Shown here in pieces: positions 8,232 through 16,233 of a stretch of DNA of 32,976 nucleotides. Source of the DNA: Acidimicrobiales bacterium (lineage in GTDB: Bacteria; Actinomycetota; Acidimicrobiia; Acidimicrobiales; SZUA-35); NCBI GenBank assembly GCA_020629695.1, contig JAHDCV010000044.1, positions 1 through 32,976 on the forward strand, read 5' to 3'. Positions within the stretch are counted from its first letter, which is position 1. Each line of letters opens with the position of its first letter. The notes beneath the pieces were generated by a model. That model saw only the letters and a list, made by a program, of their open reading frames with translations, did no database searches and had not been told where the DNA came from. A program made the position numbers and the translations under genes.

Positions 8232-10241
8232 ATGCCCATCGACCCGCTCGACGCTCTGCAGCGCGTGGCGTCCAACTACGCCTGGACCTGGGAGTCCGAC
8301 CTGCGTGACGTGCTCGTCCGCTACACCGGCGACCCCATGCACACTCCTCCGGCGCAGGCTGTCGCGGAGGTCACCAAGAAGCAGCTGCCACGCGATCGTG
8401 CCGACCTGCTCGCGGCCGGCGAGAAGGTCGCCGCTCTGGAGGCCCAGGCCAGCTCGACCCCGGAGATCGCCTACTTCTCACCCGAATTCGGGATCTCGGA
8501 GATGCTCCCGCAGTACTCGGGTGGCCTCGGCATCCTCGCCGGCGACCACCTGAAGGCGGCGTCCGACCTCAAGACCCCACTGGTCGGGGTCGGTCTGTTC
8601 TACGCCCACGGCTACTTCGCCCAGGGTGTGAAGGCCGGGAAGCAGTCGGTGGACTACAACACCTATCAGCCGGCCGATCTCGGTCTCACCGACACCGGTG
8701 TCGTGGTCCGCGTCGACACCCCTCGTGGCCCCATTCGCGCCTCGGTCTGGGAGTGCCGCGTCGGACGGATCAAGCTCTACGTGCTCGACTCCCGCGTCGA
8801 GGGCAACGACGACTGGGCATGGGACGTCTGCGATCGCCTGTACGGCGGCGACCGTCAGAAGCGCATCGATCAGGAGTGGTTGCTCGGCGTCGGTGGTCTC
8901 CGTGCGCTGCGGGCGCTCGGCATCCATCCGCGGGTCATGCACCTCAACGAGGGCCACGCCGGGTTCCTCCTGCTCGAGATGCTCGCAGAGCGGGCCGGCC
9001 TCGGCGAAGACCTCGAGACCGCCCGTGCTGCCATCCGTGACCGCATCCTGTTCACCACCCACACGCCGGTCCCGGCCGGCATCGACCGGTTCCACAAGAG
9101 CCTGATCATGCCGTTCCTCCAGCAGGTGGCGTCCACGACCGGTTTCAAGGCGAAGGACCTCTTCGCCCTCGGCGACCTGCCGTCCGACCGGGCTCCCGCC
9201 AAGAAGGGTGCGAAGCCCAAGCCGCACACCGAGTTCAACATGGCGGCATTCGCCCTCACCTCGGCCGGCAAGATCAACGGCGTGTCCGAGCTCCACGGTC
9301 GTGTGAGCCAGAAGCTGTTCGGCTCGCTCGACGAGGGTGCGTCGATCGGCTCGGTCACGAACGGCATCCACTCGAAGACCTGGATCGCCCCCGAGGCGCA
9401 GGACTTCTTCGACGACCACCTCGGCGGCAACTGGGCCGACGGTTCCGCGGCAGCGTGGAAGAAGTCGAAGAAGATCGACGACGCGTCGCTCTGGGCGATG
9501 CGGGACGGCCTGCGGGCCAAGCTCGTCGACGGCCTCGCCGCCGACTGGGGGACCAAGGGGCTGGACCCCGACGCTCTCACCGTCGGGTTCGCCCGCCGGT
9601 TCGCCACCTACAAGCGCGCTGCCCTCCTGCTCTCCGAACCGGAGCGTCTCGAGGCCCTGCTGGCCGACACCCAGCAGCCCGTGCAGTTCATCTTCGCCGG
9701 GAAGGCACACCCGGCCGACGTCCCCGGGCAGGCCGTGTTGGCCGAGGTCGTGAAGTTCTCGAAGTCCAAAGCCGCCAAGGGCCGCTTCGCCTTCGTGCCC
9801 GGCTACGACGTGCGCCTCGCCCAGCTCCTCTACGGCGGTTGCGACGTGTGGCTCAACAATCCCGTCCGTCCGCAGGAGGCCTGCGGCACCTCGGGCGAGA
9901 AGGCCGCCCTCAACGGTGGGCTCAACTGCTCGATCCGTGACGGTTGGTGGGCCGAGTGGTCCTTCCCCGGCAACGGCTGGGACATCCCGACCTTCGATGT
10001 CGGTGACAAGGGCATCGCAACGATCGAGGACCGCGACGCTGCGGAAGCCTCGGCGCTGCACGACCTGTTCGCCGACGACATCGTGCCGACCTTCCACGGC
10101 GATCGTCCGGCCTGGGCGGATCGCATCCGCACCGGGTGGGTGCAGCTCGGCCCGCGGGTGACCGCGGCACGAATGGTCGCCGACTACAAGCGTGACTGGT
10201 ACGACACCCTCGGGACCGGCGCCGCCGGCGAAGCGGTCTGA
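8232..10241 (+). CDS. glgP: Alpha-glucan (glycogen) phosphorylase
   Basis: Releases glucose-1-phosphate from the non-reducing ends of glycogen or maltodextrin using phosphate and pyridoxal phosphate (GT35). At 669 residues it belongs to the shorter bacterial/archaeal alpha-glucan phosphorylase branch rather than the 800-residue E. coli type. Visible are 'IAYFSPEFGISEMLPQYSGG', 'LGILAGDHLKAASDL', 'HLNEGHAGFLLLEML', 'FTTHTPVPAGIDRF', 'VTNGIHSKTWIAPE', 'VGFARRFATYKRA' and 'QEACGTSGEKAALNGG', where K557 aligns with the PLP-binding lysine. I chose ATG 8232 because GAGGAG (8221-8226) lies five bases upstream; in-frame earlier starts give a poorly conserved extension. The stop overlaps the glgX ATG (TGATG), so the two should be translated together. 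Confidence 0.95.
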   Translation: MPIDPLDALQRVASNYAWTWESDLRDVLVRYTGDPMHTPPAQAVAEVTKKQLPRDRADLLAAGEKVAALEAQASSTPEIAYFSPEFGISEMLPQYSGGLGILAGDHLKAASDLKTPLVGVGLFYAHGYFAQGVKAGKQSVDYNTYQPADLGLTDTGVVVRVDTPRGPIRASVWECRVGRIKLYVLDSRVEGNDDWAWDVCDRLYGGDRQKRIDQEWLLGVGGLRALRALGIHPRVMHLNEGHAGFLLLEMLAERAGLGEDLETARAAIRDRILFTTHTPVPAGIDRFHKSLIMPFLQQVASTTGFKAKDLFALGDLPSDRAPAKKGAKPKPHTEFNMAAFALTSAGKINGVSELHGRVSQKLFGSLDEGASIGSVTNGIHSKTWIAPEAQDFFDDHLGGNWADGSAAAWKKSKKIDDASLWAMRDGLRAKLVDGLAADWGTKGLDPDALTVGFARRFATYKRAALLLSEPERLEALLADTQQPVQFIFAGKAHPADVPGQAVLAEVVKFSKSKAAKGRFAFVPGYDVRLAQLLYGGCDVWLNNPVRPQEACGTSGEKAALNGGLNCSIRDGWWAEWSFPGNGWDIPTFDVGDKGIATIEDRDAAEASALHDLFADDIVPTFHGDRPAWADRIRTGWVQLGPRVTAARMVADYKRDWYDTLGTGAAGEAV

Positions 10242-12364
10242 TGCGATCCGGGCGGGACCACTCCGAACTGGCCGTCTGGCCGGGCCGGCCGTACCCGCTC
10301 GGCGCGTCCTTCGACGGGTCGTCGACCCATTTCGCCGTCTTCTCCGAGTCGGCCGAGATGGTCGAGCTCTGTCTCTTCGACGACGATGGCAACGAGACCC
10401 GTCTCGAGATGCCCGAGGTGACGGCGTTCGTCCACCACGCGACCGTGCCCGGGGTCGGCCCGGGCACTCGCTACGGGTTCCGCGTGCACGGCGCGTGGGA
10501 TCCACGGCGCGGCCATCGTCACAATCCGAACAAACTGTTGCTCGACCCGTATGCCCGTGCGATCGATGGCCCGGTGGACTGGCATCGCGCCACCTTCGAC
10601 CACGTGCCCGGCGACATCGACACGATGGACGAGCGCGACTCGGCGCCCTACGTGCCGCGGTCGGTGGTCGTCAACCCGTGGTTCGACTGGGCCGACGATC
10701 GCTCCCCGAACGTCGCCCGGCACGAGACGATCCTGTACGAGACGCACGTCAAGGGCATCTCGATGCGGCACCCCGACGTGCCCGCCAGTCTGCGCGGCAC
10801 CTACGCCGGCATGGCCGAACCCGCCGTCATCGAACACCTCAAGTCGCTCGGTGTCACGGCGGTCGAGCTGCTCCCCGTCCACCAGTTCTTCCCCGAGTCC
10901 TCCATCGTCGACCGCGGCCTCACCAACTACTGGGGCTACGCGACGATCGGGTACTTCGCCCCGCACAACGCCTACGCCGCGTGGGGGCAGCGGGGCGAGC
11001 AGGTCCAGGAGTTCAAGTACCTCGTCCGCACGCTGCACGCCCACGGGATCGAGGTCATTCTCGACGTGGTCTACAACCACACCTGTGAGGGCAATGCCTG
11101 GGGACCGACCCTGTGCCACAAGGGGCTCGACAACGCCTCGTACTACCGACTCGACCCCGAGGACGGTCGGCACTACGTCGACTACACCGGCACCGGCAAC
11201 ACCCTGAACGTCCGCCATCCGAACGTGTTGCAGCTCATCATGGACTCCCTGCGGTACTGGGTCACCGAGATGCACGTCGACGGCTTCCGGTTCGATCTCG
11301 CCTCGGCCCTCGCACGCGACACCGAACACGTCGATCAGTTCGCCGCGTTCTTCGACATCATCCACCAGGATCCGGTGCTGCGAACCGTGAAGCTGATCGC
11401 TGAACCGTGGGACGTGGGGGAGGGCGGCTACCAGGTCGGCCGGTTCCCGCCGCTGTGGTCGGAGTGGAACGGTCGATACCGCGACACGATCCGCGACTTC
11501 TGGCGGGGCGAGCCGCACACCCTCGGCGACTTCGGTTCCCGCCTCACGGGTTCGTCGGACCTCTACGAGGCGAACGGCCGTCGGCCGTCGGCCTCCATCA
11601 ACTTCATCACCGCACACGACGGCTTCACCATGGCCGACCTCGTCGCGTTCAACGAGAAACGCAACGACGCCAACCTCGAGGACAACCGTGACGGCGAGAG
11701 TCACAACCGCTCGTGGAACTCGGGGGCCGAAGGTCCGACCGACGACGCCGACGTGCTGGCTGTCCGAGCGAATCGCCACCGTTCGATGCTCGTCACGCTG
11801 TTCCTCTCCCAGGGCATGCCGATGTTGCTCGGCGGGGACGAGTTCGGCCGGTCCCAACGCGGGAACAACAACGCCTACTGCCAGGACTCCGAACTGTCCT
11901 GGTACGACTGGATGGCTGCCGACCGCCAGATGCTCGCCTTCACCCGTCGGGTGATCGAGTTGCGACGTCGGCATCCGGTGTTCCGGCGCCGGCGGTTCTT
12001 CGACGGCAAGGCGGTCTTCTCGGCCGATCACTCCGACATCGCGTGGTTCCGACCCGACGGTTCGGACATGACCCAGAAGGACTGGACCGAGGCCCACGCC
12101 TCGACGATCGCCGTGTATCTGAACGGTCGGTCGTTGCCGTCGCAGGGCGAGCGCGGAGAACGAGCGACCGACTCGAGCTTCCTGCTGTTGTTCAACGCCG
12201 GTTCGACCCCGGTCGACTTCACCATCCCGGCCGAGTTGGCCGATCGGTGGTGGCTGCTCGAGCTCGACTCGGCCGAACCGAAACCGACCGACCGTCCCGT
12301 GGTCGACCGTCTCACGGCCGCGCCGTGGTCGGTCGTGGTACTCCGGGACGAAGCCCGGCACTGA
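10241..12364 (+). CDS. glgX: Glycogen debranching enzyme GlgX (isoamylase type)
   Basis: Hydrolyses alpha-1,6 branches in glycogen left by the phosphorylase (GH13, GlgX/TreX group). The 707 residues contain an N-terminal beta-sandwich (CBM48) at about 15-120, starting 'YPLGASFDGSSTHFAVFSES', then the TIM barrel. Conserved regions: 'VILDVVYNHT' (D275, H280), 'DGFRFDLASAL' with the nucleophile D352, 'LIAEPWDVG' with acid/base E388, and 'FITAHDGFT' with H459 and D460. 'GNNNAYCQD' and 'LSWYDW' are typical of the GlgX branch. Length matches family members (650-710). It is translationally coupled to glgP by a 1-base overlap, which fits joint glycogen breakdown. A TreX-like transferase side activity cannot be excluded. 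Confidence 0.95.
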   Translation: MRSGRDHSELAVWPGRPYPLGASFDGSSTHFAVFSESAEMVELCLFDDDGNETRLEMPEVTAFVHHATVPGVGPGTRYGFRVHGAWDPRRGHRHNPNKLLLDPYARAIDGPVDWHRATFDHVPGDIDTMDERDSAPYVPRSVVVNPWFDWADDRSPNVARHETILYETHVKGISMRHPDVPASLRGTYAGMAEPAVIEHLKSLGVTAVELLPVHQFFPESSIVDRGLTNYWGYATIGYFAPHNAYAAWGQRGEQVQEFKYLVRTLHAHGIEVILDVVYNHTCEGNAWGPTLCHKGLDNASYYRLDPEDGRHYVDYTGTGNTLNVRHPNVLQLIMDSLRYWVTEMHVDGFRFDLASALARDTEHVDQFAAFFDIIHQDPVLRTVKLIAEPWDVGEGGYQVGRFPPLWSEWNGRYRDTIRDFWRGEPHTLGDFGSRLTGSSDLYEANGRRPSASINFITAHDGFTMADLVAFNEKRNDANLEDNRDGESHNRSWNSGAEGPTDDADVLAVRANRHRSMLVTLFLSQGMPMLLGGDEFGRSQRGNNNAYCQDSELSWYDWMAADRQMLAFTRRVIELRRRHPVFRRRRFFDGKAVFSADHSDIAWFRPDGSDMTQKDWTEAHASTIAVYLNGRSLPSQGERGERATDSSFLLLFNAGSTPVDFTIPAELADRWWLLELDSAEPKPTDRPVVDRLTAAPWSVVVLRDEARH

Positions 12365-12388
12365 TCAGCCGGCGATGGGGGACAGGAC

Positions 12389-13795
12389 ATGACGATGCAG
12401 GTGCTCTTCGCCACCGCCGAGATGGCCCCGGTCGCCCGCGTCGGCGGCATGGGTCTCGCGACGGCGGGGCTCGTCAAACAGCTTCGCGCCGATGGCGTGG
12501 ACGTGACCGTGGTCCTGCCGGACTACGGCGACGCCGAACTCGCCGACGAGACGTCGTGGGACCTCGACGTGCCGGCCTGGTGCGGCCCGACCCGAGCCCG
12601 ACGTGGGCGGCTCGTGATCGACGGCGGTCTCGACGAGCACGAGATCGTGTTGGTCGATCGAGCCGGTCTCGCTCGCCCCCACCCCTACGTCGACCCCACG
12701 ACGGGCACGGCGTGGCCCGACAACGACTGGCGGTTCATCGGATTCGGTGCGGCGGTCGCGGCGCTCACCCGGCAGCTCGAACCCGACGTGCTCCACCTGA
12801 ACGACTGGCACACCGCCGCCGCCGTCGGATTTCTTCCGGCGCCCCCGCCGATCGTGTTGACGATCCACACGCTCGGATACCAGGGGGTCACGAGCGCGGA
12901 CTGGCTCCAGCGGTTCGAGGTCGAGCCGTGGCGCTTCGTCTGGTACGACGTGGCGAATCCACTGGTGGGAGCCATCCGGGCTGCCGACCGCATCATCGCG
13001 GTCAGTCCGAACTACGCCCGCGAGATCCTCACCGAAGAGCAGGGCATGGGCATGCACCACGAGCTGGCCGCCCGTGGTGAGGCAGTGGTCGGCATCCTCA
13101 ACGGCATCGACACCGCCGAGTGGAATCCCCGACTCGACCCCGTCCTGCCGACGACGTACGGAGAGACCGACATCGACACCGGTCGCGCCGCCGCTCGTGC
13201 CGCACTGTTCGAGCGGGCCGAGTGGCACGACGACGGCGGCCCGTTGCTCGGTGTCGTGACCCGGCTGGTCGATCAGAAGGGGGTCGACCGGATCCTCGGA
13301 TTGGCGCCGTACCTCGAATCGATGGGAGCTCGGCTCGTCATCCTGGGCTCCGGCACGCCGGATCTGACCGACTGGGTCCGCCATGAGGCGGCGGCCCGAC
13401 CGGACCGGATCTGGGCCGAGACGTCACGCTACGACGAGCCGCTCGCCCACCTGATCTTCGCCGGCACCGACCTGTTCCTCATGCCATCCCGGTTCGAGCC
13501 GTGCGGGCTCGCCCAGATGCAGGCGATGGCCTACGGCACGTTCCCGGTCGCGACGCCGGTGGGTGGACTCGTCGACACGATCGTCGACGTCGACGCCGAC
13601 CCGCGTCGGGGAACCGGAATCCTGTGTCACACGGCGGACACCGCCGGACTCGTCGATGGGGTGCACCGTGGCATCCGGGCGCTGCGCGTGGCCAGCCGAC
13701 GTCGGGCGATGCAGAAGCGGGGCATGACCCACGACTGGAGCTGGTCGGCGCCGGCCGCCGAGCACGTCCGGGTGTATCAGTCGGTCCAGCGGTAG
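12389..13795 (+). CDS. glgA: Glycogen synthase (GT5)
   Basis: Transfers glucose from ADP-glucose to the growing alpha-1,4-glucan. It has 468 residues and two Rossmann domains. Seen are '[18 protein letters not shown]' at the N-terminus, '[17 protein letters not shown]', '[12 protein letters not shown]', '[13 protein letters not shown]', '[13 protein letters not shown]', '[14 protein letters not shown]' and '[15 protein letters not shown]' with E370, the conserved catalytic-site glutamate. The usual donor-binding lysine of 'KTGG/KVGG' is replaced by R17 ('ARVGG'), a conservative but unusual change. The start is ATG 12389 behind a GGGGACAGGA ribosome site, 24 bases after glgX. The last 19 bases overlap the 3' end of glgC on the opposite strand. 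Confidence 0.93.
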   Translation: MTMQVLFATAEMAPVARVGGMGLATAGLVKQLRADGVDVTVVLPDYGDAELADETSWDLDVPAWCGPTRARRGRLVIDGGLDEHEIVLVDRAGLARPHPYVDPTTGTAWPDNDWRFIGFGAAVAALTRQLEPDVLHLNDWHTAAAVGFLPAPPPIVLTIHTLGYQGVTSADWLQRFEVEPWRFVWYDVANPLVGAIRAADRIIAVSPNYAREILTEEQGMGMHHELAARGEAVVGILNGIDTAEWNPRLDPVLPTTYGETDIDTGRAAARAALFERAEWHDDGGPLLGVVTRLVDQKGVDRILGLAPYLESMGARLVILGSGTPDLTDWVRHEAAARPDRIWAETSRYDEPLAHLIFAGTDLFLMPSRFEPCGLAQMQAMAYGTFPVATPVGGLVDTIVDVDADPRRGTGILCHTADTAGLVDGVHRGIRALRVASRRRAMQKRGMTHDWSWSAPAAEHVRVYQSVQR

Positions 13796-15018
13796 TTCTT
13801 CGGTACGACCGTCACACCCTCGTCCGACACCGTGAAGCGTCGGGCGTCGGCCACGGGGTCGACCCCGATCTGCTTCCCGTCGGGGATCACCGCGTTCTTG
13901 TCGATGATGCAGCGTCGCAACGTCACATTCGCACCGATCGTCACGTTGTCCATGATGATCGCCTGATCGAGCCTCGCGCCCCGACCGAGCCGGGCGGCCG
14001 GGGAGATCACACTCATGCGGACGTCCGCGCCCGACACGATCGCACCGTTGCTCACGATCGAGTTCTCCACGTGGGGTGCCTGGTCGCCGTCCTTCACGAA
14101 CTTCGCCGGCGGCATCGATCGCCCGTAGGTCCAGATGGGCCAGTCGTCGTTGTAGAGACTGAAGTTGGGCAACGGTTGCACGAGGTCCATGTGGGCATCG
14201 AAGAACGAGTCGATCGTGCCGACATCCCGCCAGTAGCCCCGGACCCGGTCGTCGTCGCCGGGCACGATGTTGGTCGTGAAGTCGTAGACGTGGGCTTCGC
14301 CCTTGTCGACGAGGCGCGGAATGATGTCCCCACCGAGGTCCGAGCCGCTCTCGGCGTCGGCCGCCTCCTCCTCGAGGACCTCGACGAGCACGTCCGTGTC
14401 GAACACGTAGTTGCCCATCGAGATCAAGGTCTCGTCGGGTGAGTCGCTGAGACCGGGTGGGTCCTCCGGCTTCTCGATGAAGGCGTCCATCGTCGTGCCG
14501 GTGCCCCGCCGGATGCAGCCGAACTGCCAGGCCTCGTCCCGTGGGACGCGGATGCCGGCGACCGTCACGCCAGCGCCCGACTCGATGTGCTGGTCGAGCA
14601 TCTGGCGCGGATCCATGCGGTAGATGTGATCGGCGCCGAAGACGAAGAGGTACTTGGGACGCTCGTCCTCGATCAGGTTGAGGTTCTGGTAGATCGCGTC
14701 GGCCGATCCCTGGAACCAGTGCTTGCCCCGACGCATCTGGGCCGGAACCGAGGTGACGTAGTTGCCGAGGAACGACGAGAGCCGCCACGTCCGGGACACG
14801 TGCACGTCGAGCGAGTGCGACTTGTACTGGGTGAGCACGACGATCTTGCGGTATCCACCGTTGGCGAGGTTCGACAGTGCGAAGTCGATCAGGCGGTAGT
14901 GGCCGCCGAACGGGACGGCCGGCTTGGCTCGGTCGAGCGTCAACGGTGCGAGGCGTTTGCCCTCACCACCGGCGAGCACGATGGAGAGGACATGCGGTCG
15001 GGCAGACGGTTCGAGCAC
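13777..15018 (-). CDS. glgC: Glucose-1-phosphate adenylyltransferase (ADP-glucose pyrophosphorylase)
   Basis: Makes ADP-glucose and pyrophosphate from glucose-1-phosphate and ATP, the committed step of glycogen synthesis; normally an allosterically controlled homotetramer. With GTG 15018 as start the protein has 413 residues, near the family norm of about 400-430. Motifs: '[13 protein letters not shown]' (nucleotide loop), '[20 protein letters not shown]', '[12 protein letters not shown]', 'FIEKPEDPP' and '[16 protein letters not shown]', then a C-terminal left-handed beta-helix with '[15 protein letters not shown]' and '[12 protein letters not shown]'. An ATG 13 codons earlier (15057) is possible, but the GTG has CAGACT 6 bases before it, the leaderless pattern used elsewhere here, and lies close to the first conserved strand. 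The gene is convergent with glgA and overlaps it. Confidence 0.95.
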   Translation of the reverse strand: MLEPSARPHVLSIVLAGGEGKRLAPLTLDRAKPAVPFGGHYRLIDFALSNLANGGYRKIVVLTQYKSHSLDVHVSRTWRLSSFLGNYVTSVPAQMRRGKHWFQGSADAIYQNLNLIEDERPKYLFVFGADHIYRMDPRQMLDQHIESGAGVTVAGIRVPRDEAWQFGCIRRGTGTTMDAFIEKPEDPPGLSDSPDETLISMGNYVFDTDVLVEVLEEEAADAESGSDLGGDIIPRLVDKGEAHVYDFTTNIVPGDDDRVRGYWRDVGTIDSFFDAHMDLVQPLPNFSLYNDDWPIWTYGRSMPPAKFVKDGDQAPHVENSIVSNGAIVSGADVRMSVISPAARLGRGARLDQAIIMDNVTIGANVTLRRCIIDKNAVIPDGKQIGVDPVADARRFTVSDEGVTVVPKNYRWTD

Positions 15019-15024
15019 GGTTCG

Positions 15025-15030
15025 AGTCTG
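15025..15030 (-). promoter_or_regulatory. Candidate leaderless -10 (CAGACT) deciding the glgC start
   Basis: On the minus strand CAGACT is followed by six bases (CGAACC) and GTG 15018. The identical hexamer at the same spacing precedes the aminotransferase start at 29462. If it is used, the annotated ATG at 15057 lies upstream of the transcript. Confidence 0.45.
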
Positions 15031-15183
15031 CCTCAACTCGCGTCGCCGTGTCGTCATGGGCGGTCTCGGTCGTCGCCATGGGCGGTGACACCCTCGATGG
15101 TGAGGCGACCACCCTGGGTGATGTCGACCACCGCGCGAGGGAACTTGGCAGGATGATTGAAACCGACCACGCGATCGTGTTCA

Positions 15184-15268
15184 CTGGCGCCTGCGGGTAA
15201 CGGAGTTCCTGCGCCAGGCCCACCCCTCCGGCGGGTTGAGGCGGGCCGTCAATGGCAGAGGAACTCCG
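15184..15268 (+). ncRNA. Candidate structured RNA or leader element
   Basis: Three inverted repeats interlock. CTGGCGC (15184) pairs with GCGCCAG (15211-15217). CGGAGTTCCT (15201-15210), which lies in the loop of that hairpin, is a perfect 10-bp match to AGGAACTCCG (15259-15268), so the two pairings form a pseudoknot or act as alternatives. Between them GGCCC/GGGCC with CCTC/GAGG makes a further hairpin (15217-15247). This is dense for chance even in GC-rich DNA. It resembles no riboswitch family I know. It could be a small RNA, the leader of the YceI mRNA, or a small palindromic repeat element. Confidence 0.4.
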
Positions 15269-15275
15269 GTGTGGG

Positions 15276-15307
15276 GCCGGGCCTTCGGGCCCGGCTCACT
15301 CCCTTTT
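15276..15307 (+). terminator. UUCG-loop hairpin with short T run (terminator-like)
   Basis: GCCGGGCC-TTCG-GGCCCGGC is a perfect 8-bp stem with a UUCG tetraloop (15276-15295), extendable by two pairs, and TTTT follows at 15304-15307. On the plus strand it could end a small RNA from the element just upstream, or act as an attenuator for the YceI gene. Confidence 0.45.
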
Positions 15308-15395
15308 CCGGCATCACTCGTCCTTGCCGGCGTCGCTCATCGGCGGAGAGATCGCCGACGTTCGCGAACCGATCAGGGGTCGGCTCCGTCATGGA

Positions 15396-15427
15396 GGTCG
15401 GAGGAGCACATCGGATGCTCCTCGACC
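15396..15427 (+). promoter_or_regulatory. Stable hairpin just upstream of the YceI ribosome site
   Basis: GGTCG-G-AGGAGCA pairs with TGCTCCTCGACC: 12 bp with a single bulged G and a 7-base loop. It ends 16 bases before the CAGGAG ribosome site. It holds an AGGAG in its stem, so it might compete with or expose ribosome binding. Confidence 0.4.
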
Positions 15428-15458
15428 GATCACACCCCCGTCATCAGGAGATGCTCAG

Positions 15459-16208
15459 ATGAGCGCCATGTCCCGCACCACCAAGATCGCCCTCGGCGCC
15501 GGCCTCGGACTCGTCGTCCTCGTGGTCGGCGGACTCTGGTTCGGCGGCTACTTCAGCTCCGAACCCGAGGAACAGACCATCGAAGACGCCGTCGCTGCGA
15601 TCGGTGGCGACACCGGAACCGACGAAGAGACGACGACCGACGACGCGTCCCCAGCAGACGCCGCGGTGGAGATCACCTCGCTCGACGGGGTCTGGTCGGT
15701 CGTCTCCGACAGCGAGACGTTCGTCGGCTACCGCATCAACGAGGTCTTCACCGGCGGCCGGGACTTCGAGGCGGTCGGTCGGACCCCGGCCGTCACGGGC
15801 ACCTTCACCGGCGCCGGCACCGTGATCGAAGCGGTCGAGATCGCCGCGGAGCTGAGCGAGCTCGCCTCCGACTCGTCCTCCCGCGACGGCCAGGTCCGGC
15901 GGGTGCTCAACACGAGTGAGTTCCCGACCGGCACGTTCGTGTTGACCGCCCCGATCGACGTCGGCTCGATTCCGGCCGAGGGCGAGACCGTCCGAGTCGA
16001 CGCCACGGGCGACCTCACGATCAACGGCGTGACCCAGACCGTCACGTTCCCGCTCGACGCGGCGATCCAGTCCGGCCTCGTCATCGTCGTCGGGCAGATC
16101 GAGGTGCTCCTGAGCGACTTCGACGTCGAGACGCCCAGCGCGCCGATCGTGGCCTCGGTCGAGGACGACGCCAGGGTCGAGGTCAGCCTGATCTTCCAGC
16201 AGGGTTGA
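15459..16208 (+). CDS. YceI-family lipid/isoprenoid-binding protein, membrane-anchored
   Basis: A 249-residue exported protein. Residues about 8-31 are a single hydrophobic helix with a basic lead (SRTTK), acting as an uncleaved anchor or signal; 33-70 are an acidic, Thr/Asp/Glu-rich linker. Residues about 73-248 are the YceI lipocalin-like barrel: 'LDGVWSVVSDSETFVGYRI' opens it and 'LTINGVTQTVTFPLDA' with 'GQIEVLLSDFDVETPSAPI' closes it, all classic YceI signatures. Family members bind polyisoprenoids or amphiphiles in a hydrophobic pocket outside the cytoplasm. ATG 15459 is preferred because AGGAG lies eight bases upstream; ATG 15468 is also possible. The long structured leader suggests RNA-level control. 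Confidence 0.9.
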   Translation: MSAMSRTTKIALGAGLGLVVLVVGGLWFGGYFSSEPEEQTIEDAVAAIGGDTGTDEETTTDDASPADAAVEITSLDGVWSVVSDSETFVGYRINEVFTGGRDFEAVGRTPAVTGTFTGAGTVIEAVEIAAELSELASDSSSRDGQVRRVLNTSEFPTGTFVLTAPIDVGSIPAEGETVRVDATGDLTINGVTQTVTFPLDAAIQSGLVIVVGQIEVLLSDFDVETPSAPIVASVEDDARVEVSLIFQQG

Positions 16209-16233
16209 CCTCGAGGCTTCGTCAGCGACCGGC

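Larger units (their letters stand above)
15019..15458 (+). other. 440-bp non-coding region between glgC and the YceI gene
   Basis: No credible protein is encoded here. From 15031 to 15183 I see little beyond a short imperfect direct repeat (11 bases, CATGGGCGGT core, at about 15054 and 15077). From 15184 to 15427 there is a close chain of hairpins, described separately, plus two smaller ones: CCGGC/GCCGG at 15308-15330 and TCGGCG/CGCCGA at 15340-15358. The region ends in a ribosome site (CAGGAG) for the YceI gene. Confidence 0.7.

Noticed and set aside
8478-12361. Two very long minus-strand frames (675 and 725 codons) opposite glgP and glgX
   Set aside because: Arg/Gly/Val/Glu-rich translations with no motif; the plus-strand proteins carry all the catalytic residues.
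15184-15245. Integron attC-like site (GGGTAAC and GTTGAGG)
   Set aside because: The core sites do not match RYYYAAC/GTTRRRY properly, and there is no integrase or cassette nearby.
15250-15300. Cobalamin riboswitch (GGAACTCCGGTG resembles part of the B12 box region)
   Set aside because: The rest of the consensus, including the bases after GGTG and the later conserved GC-rich core, is missing.
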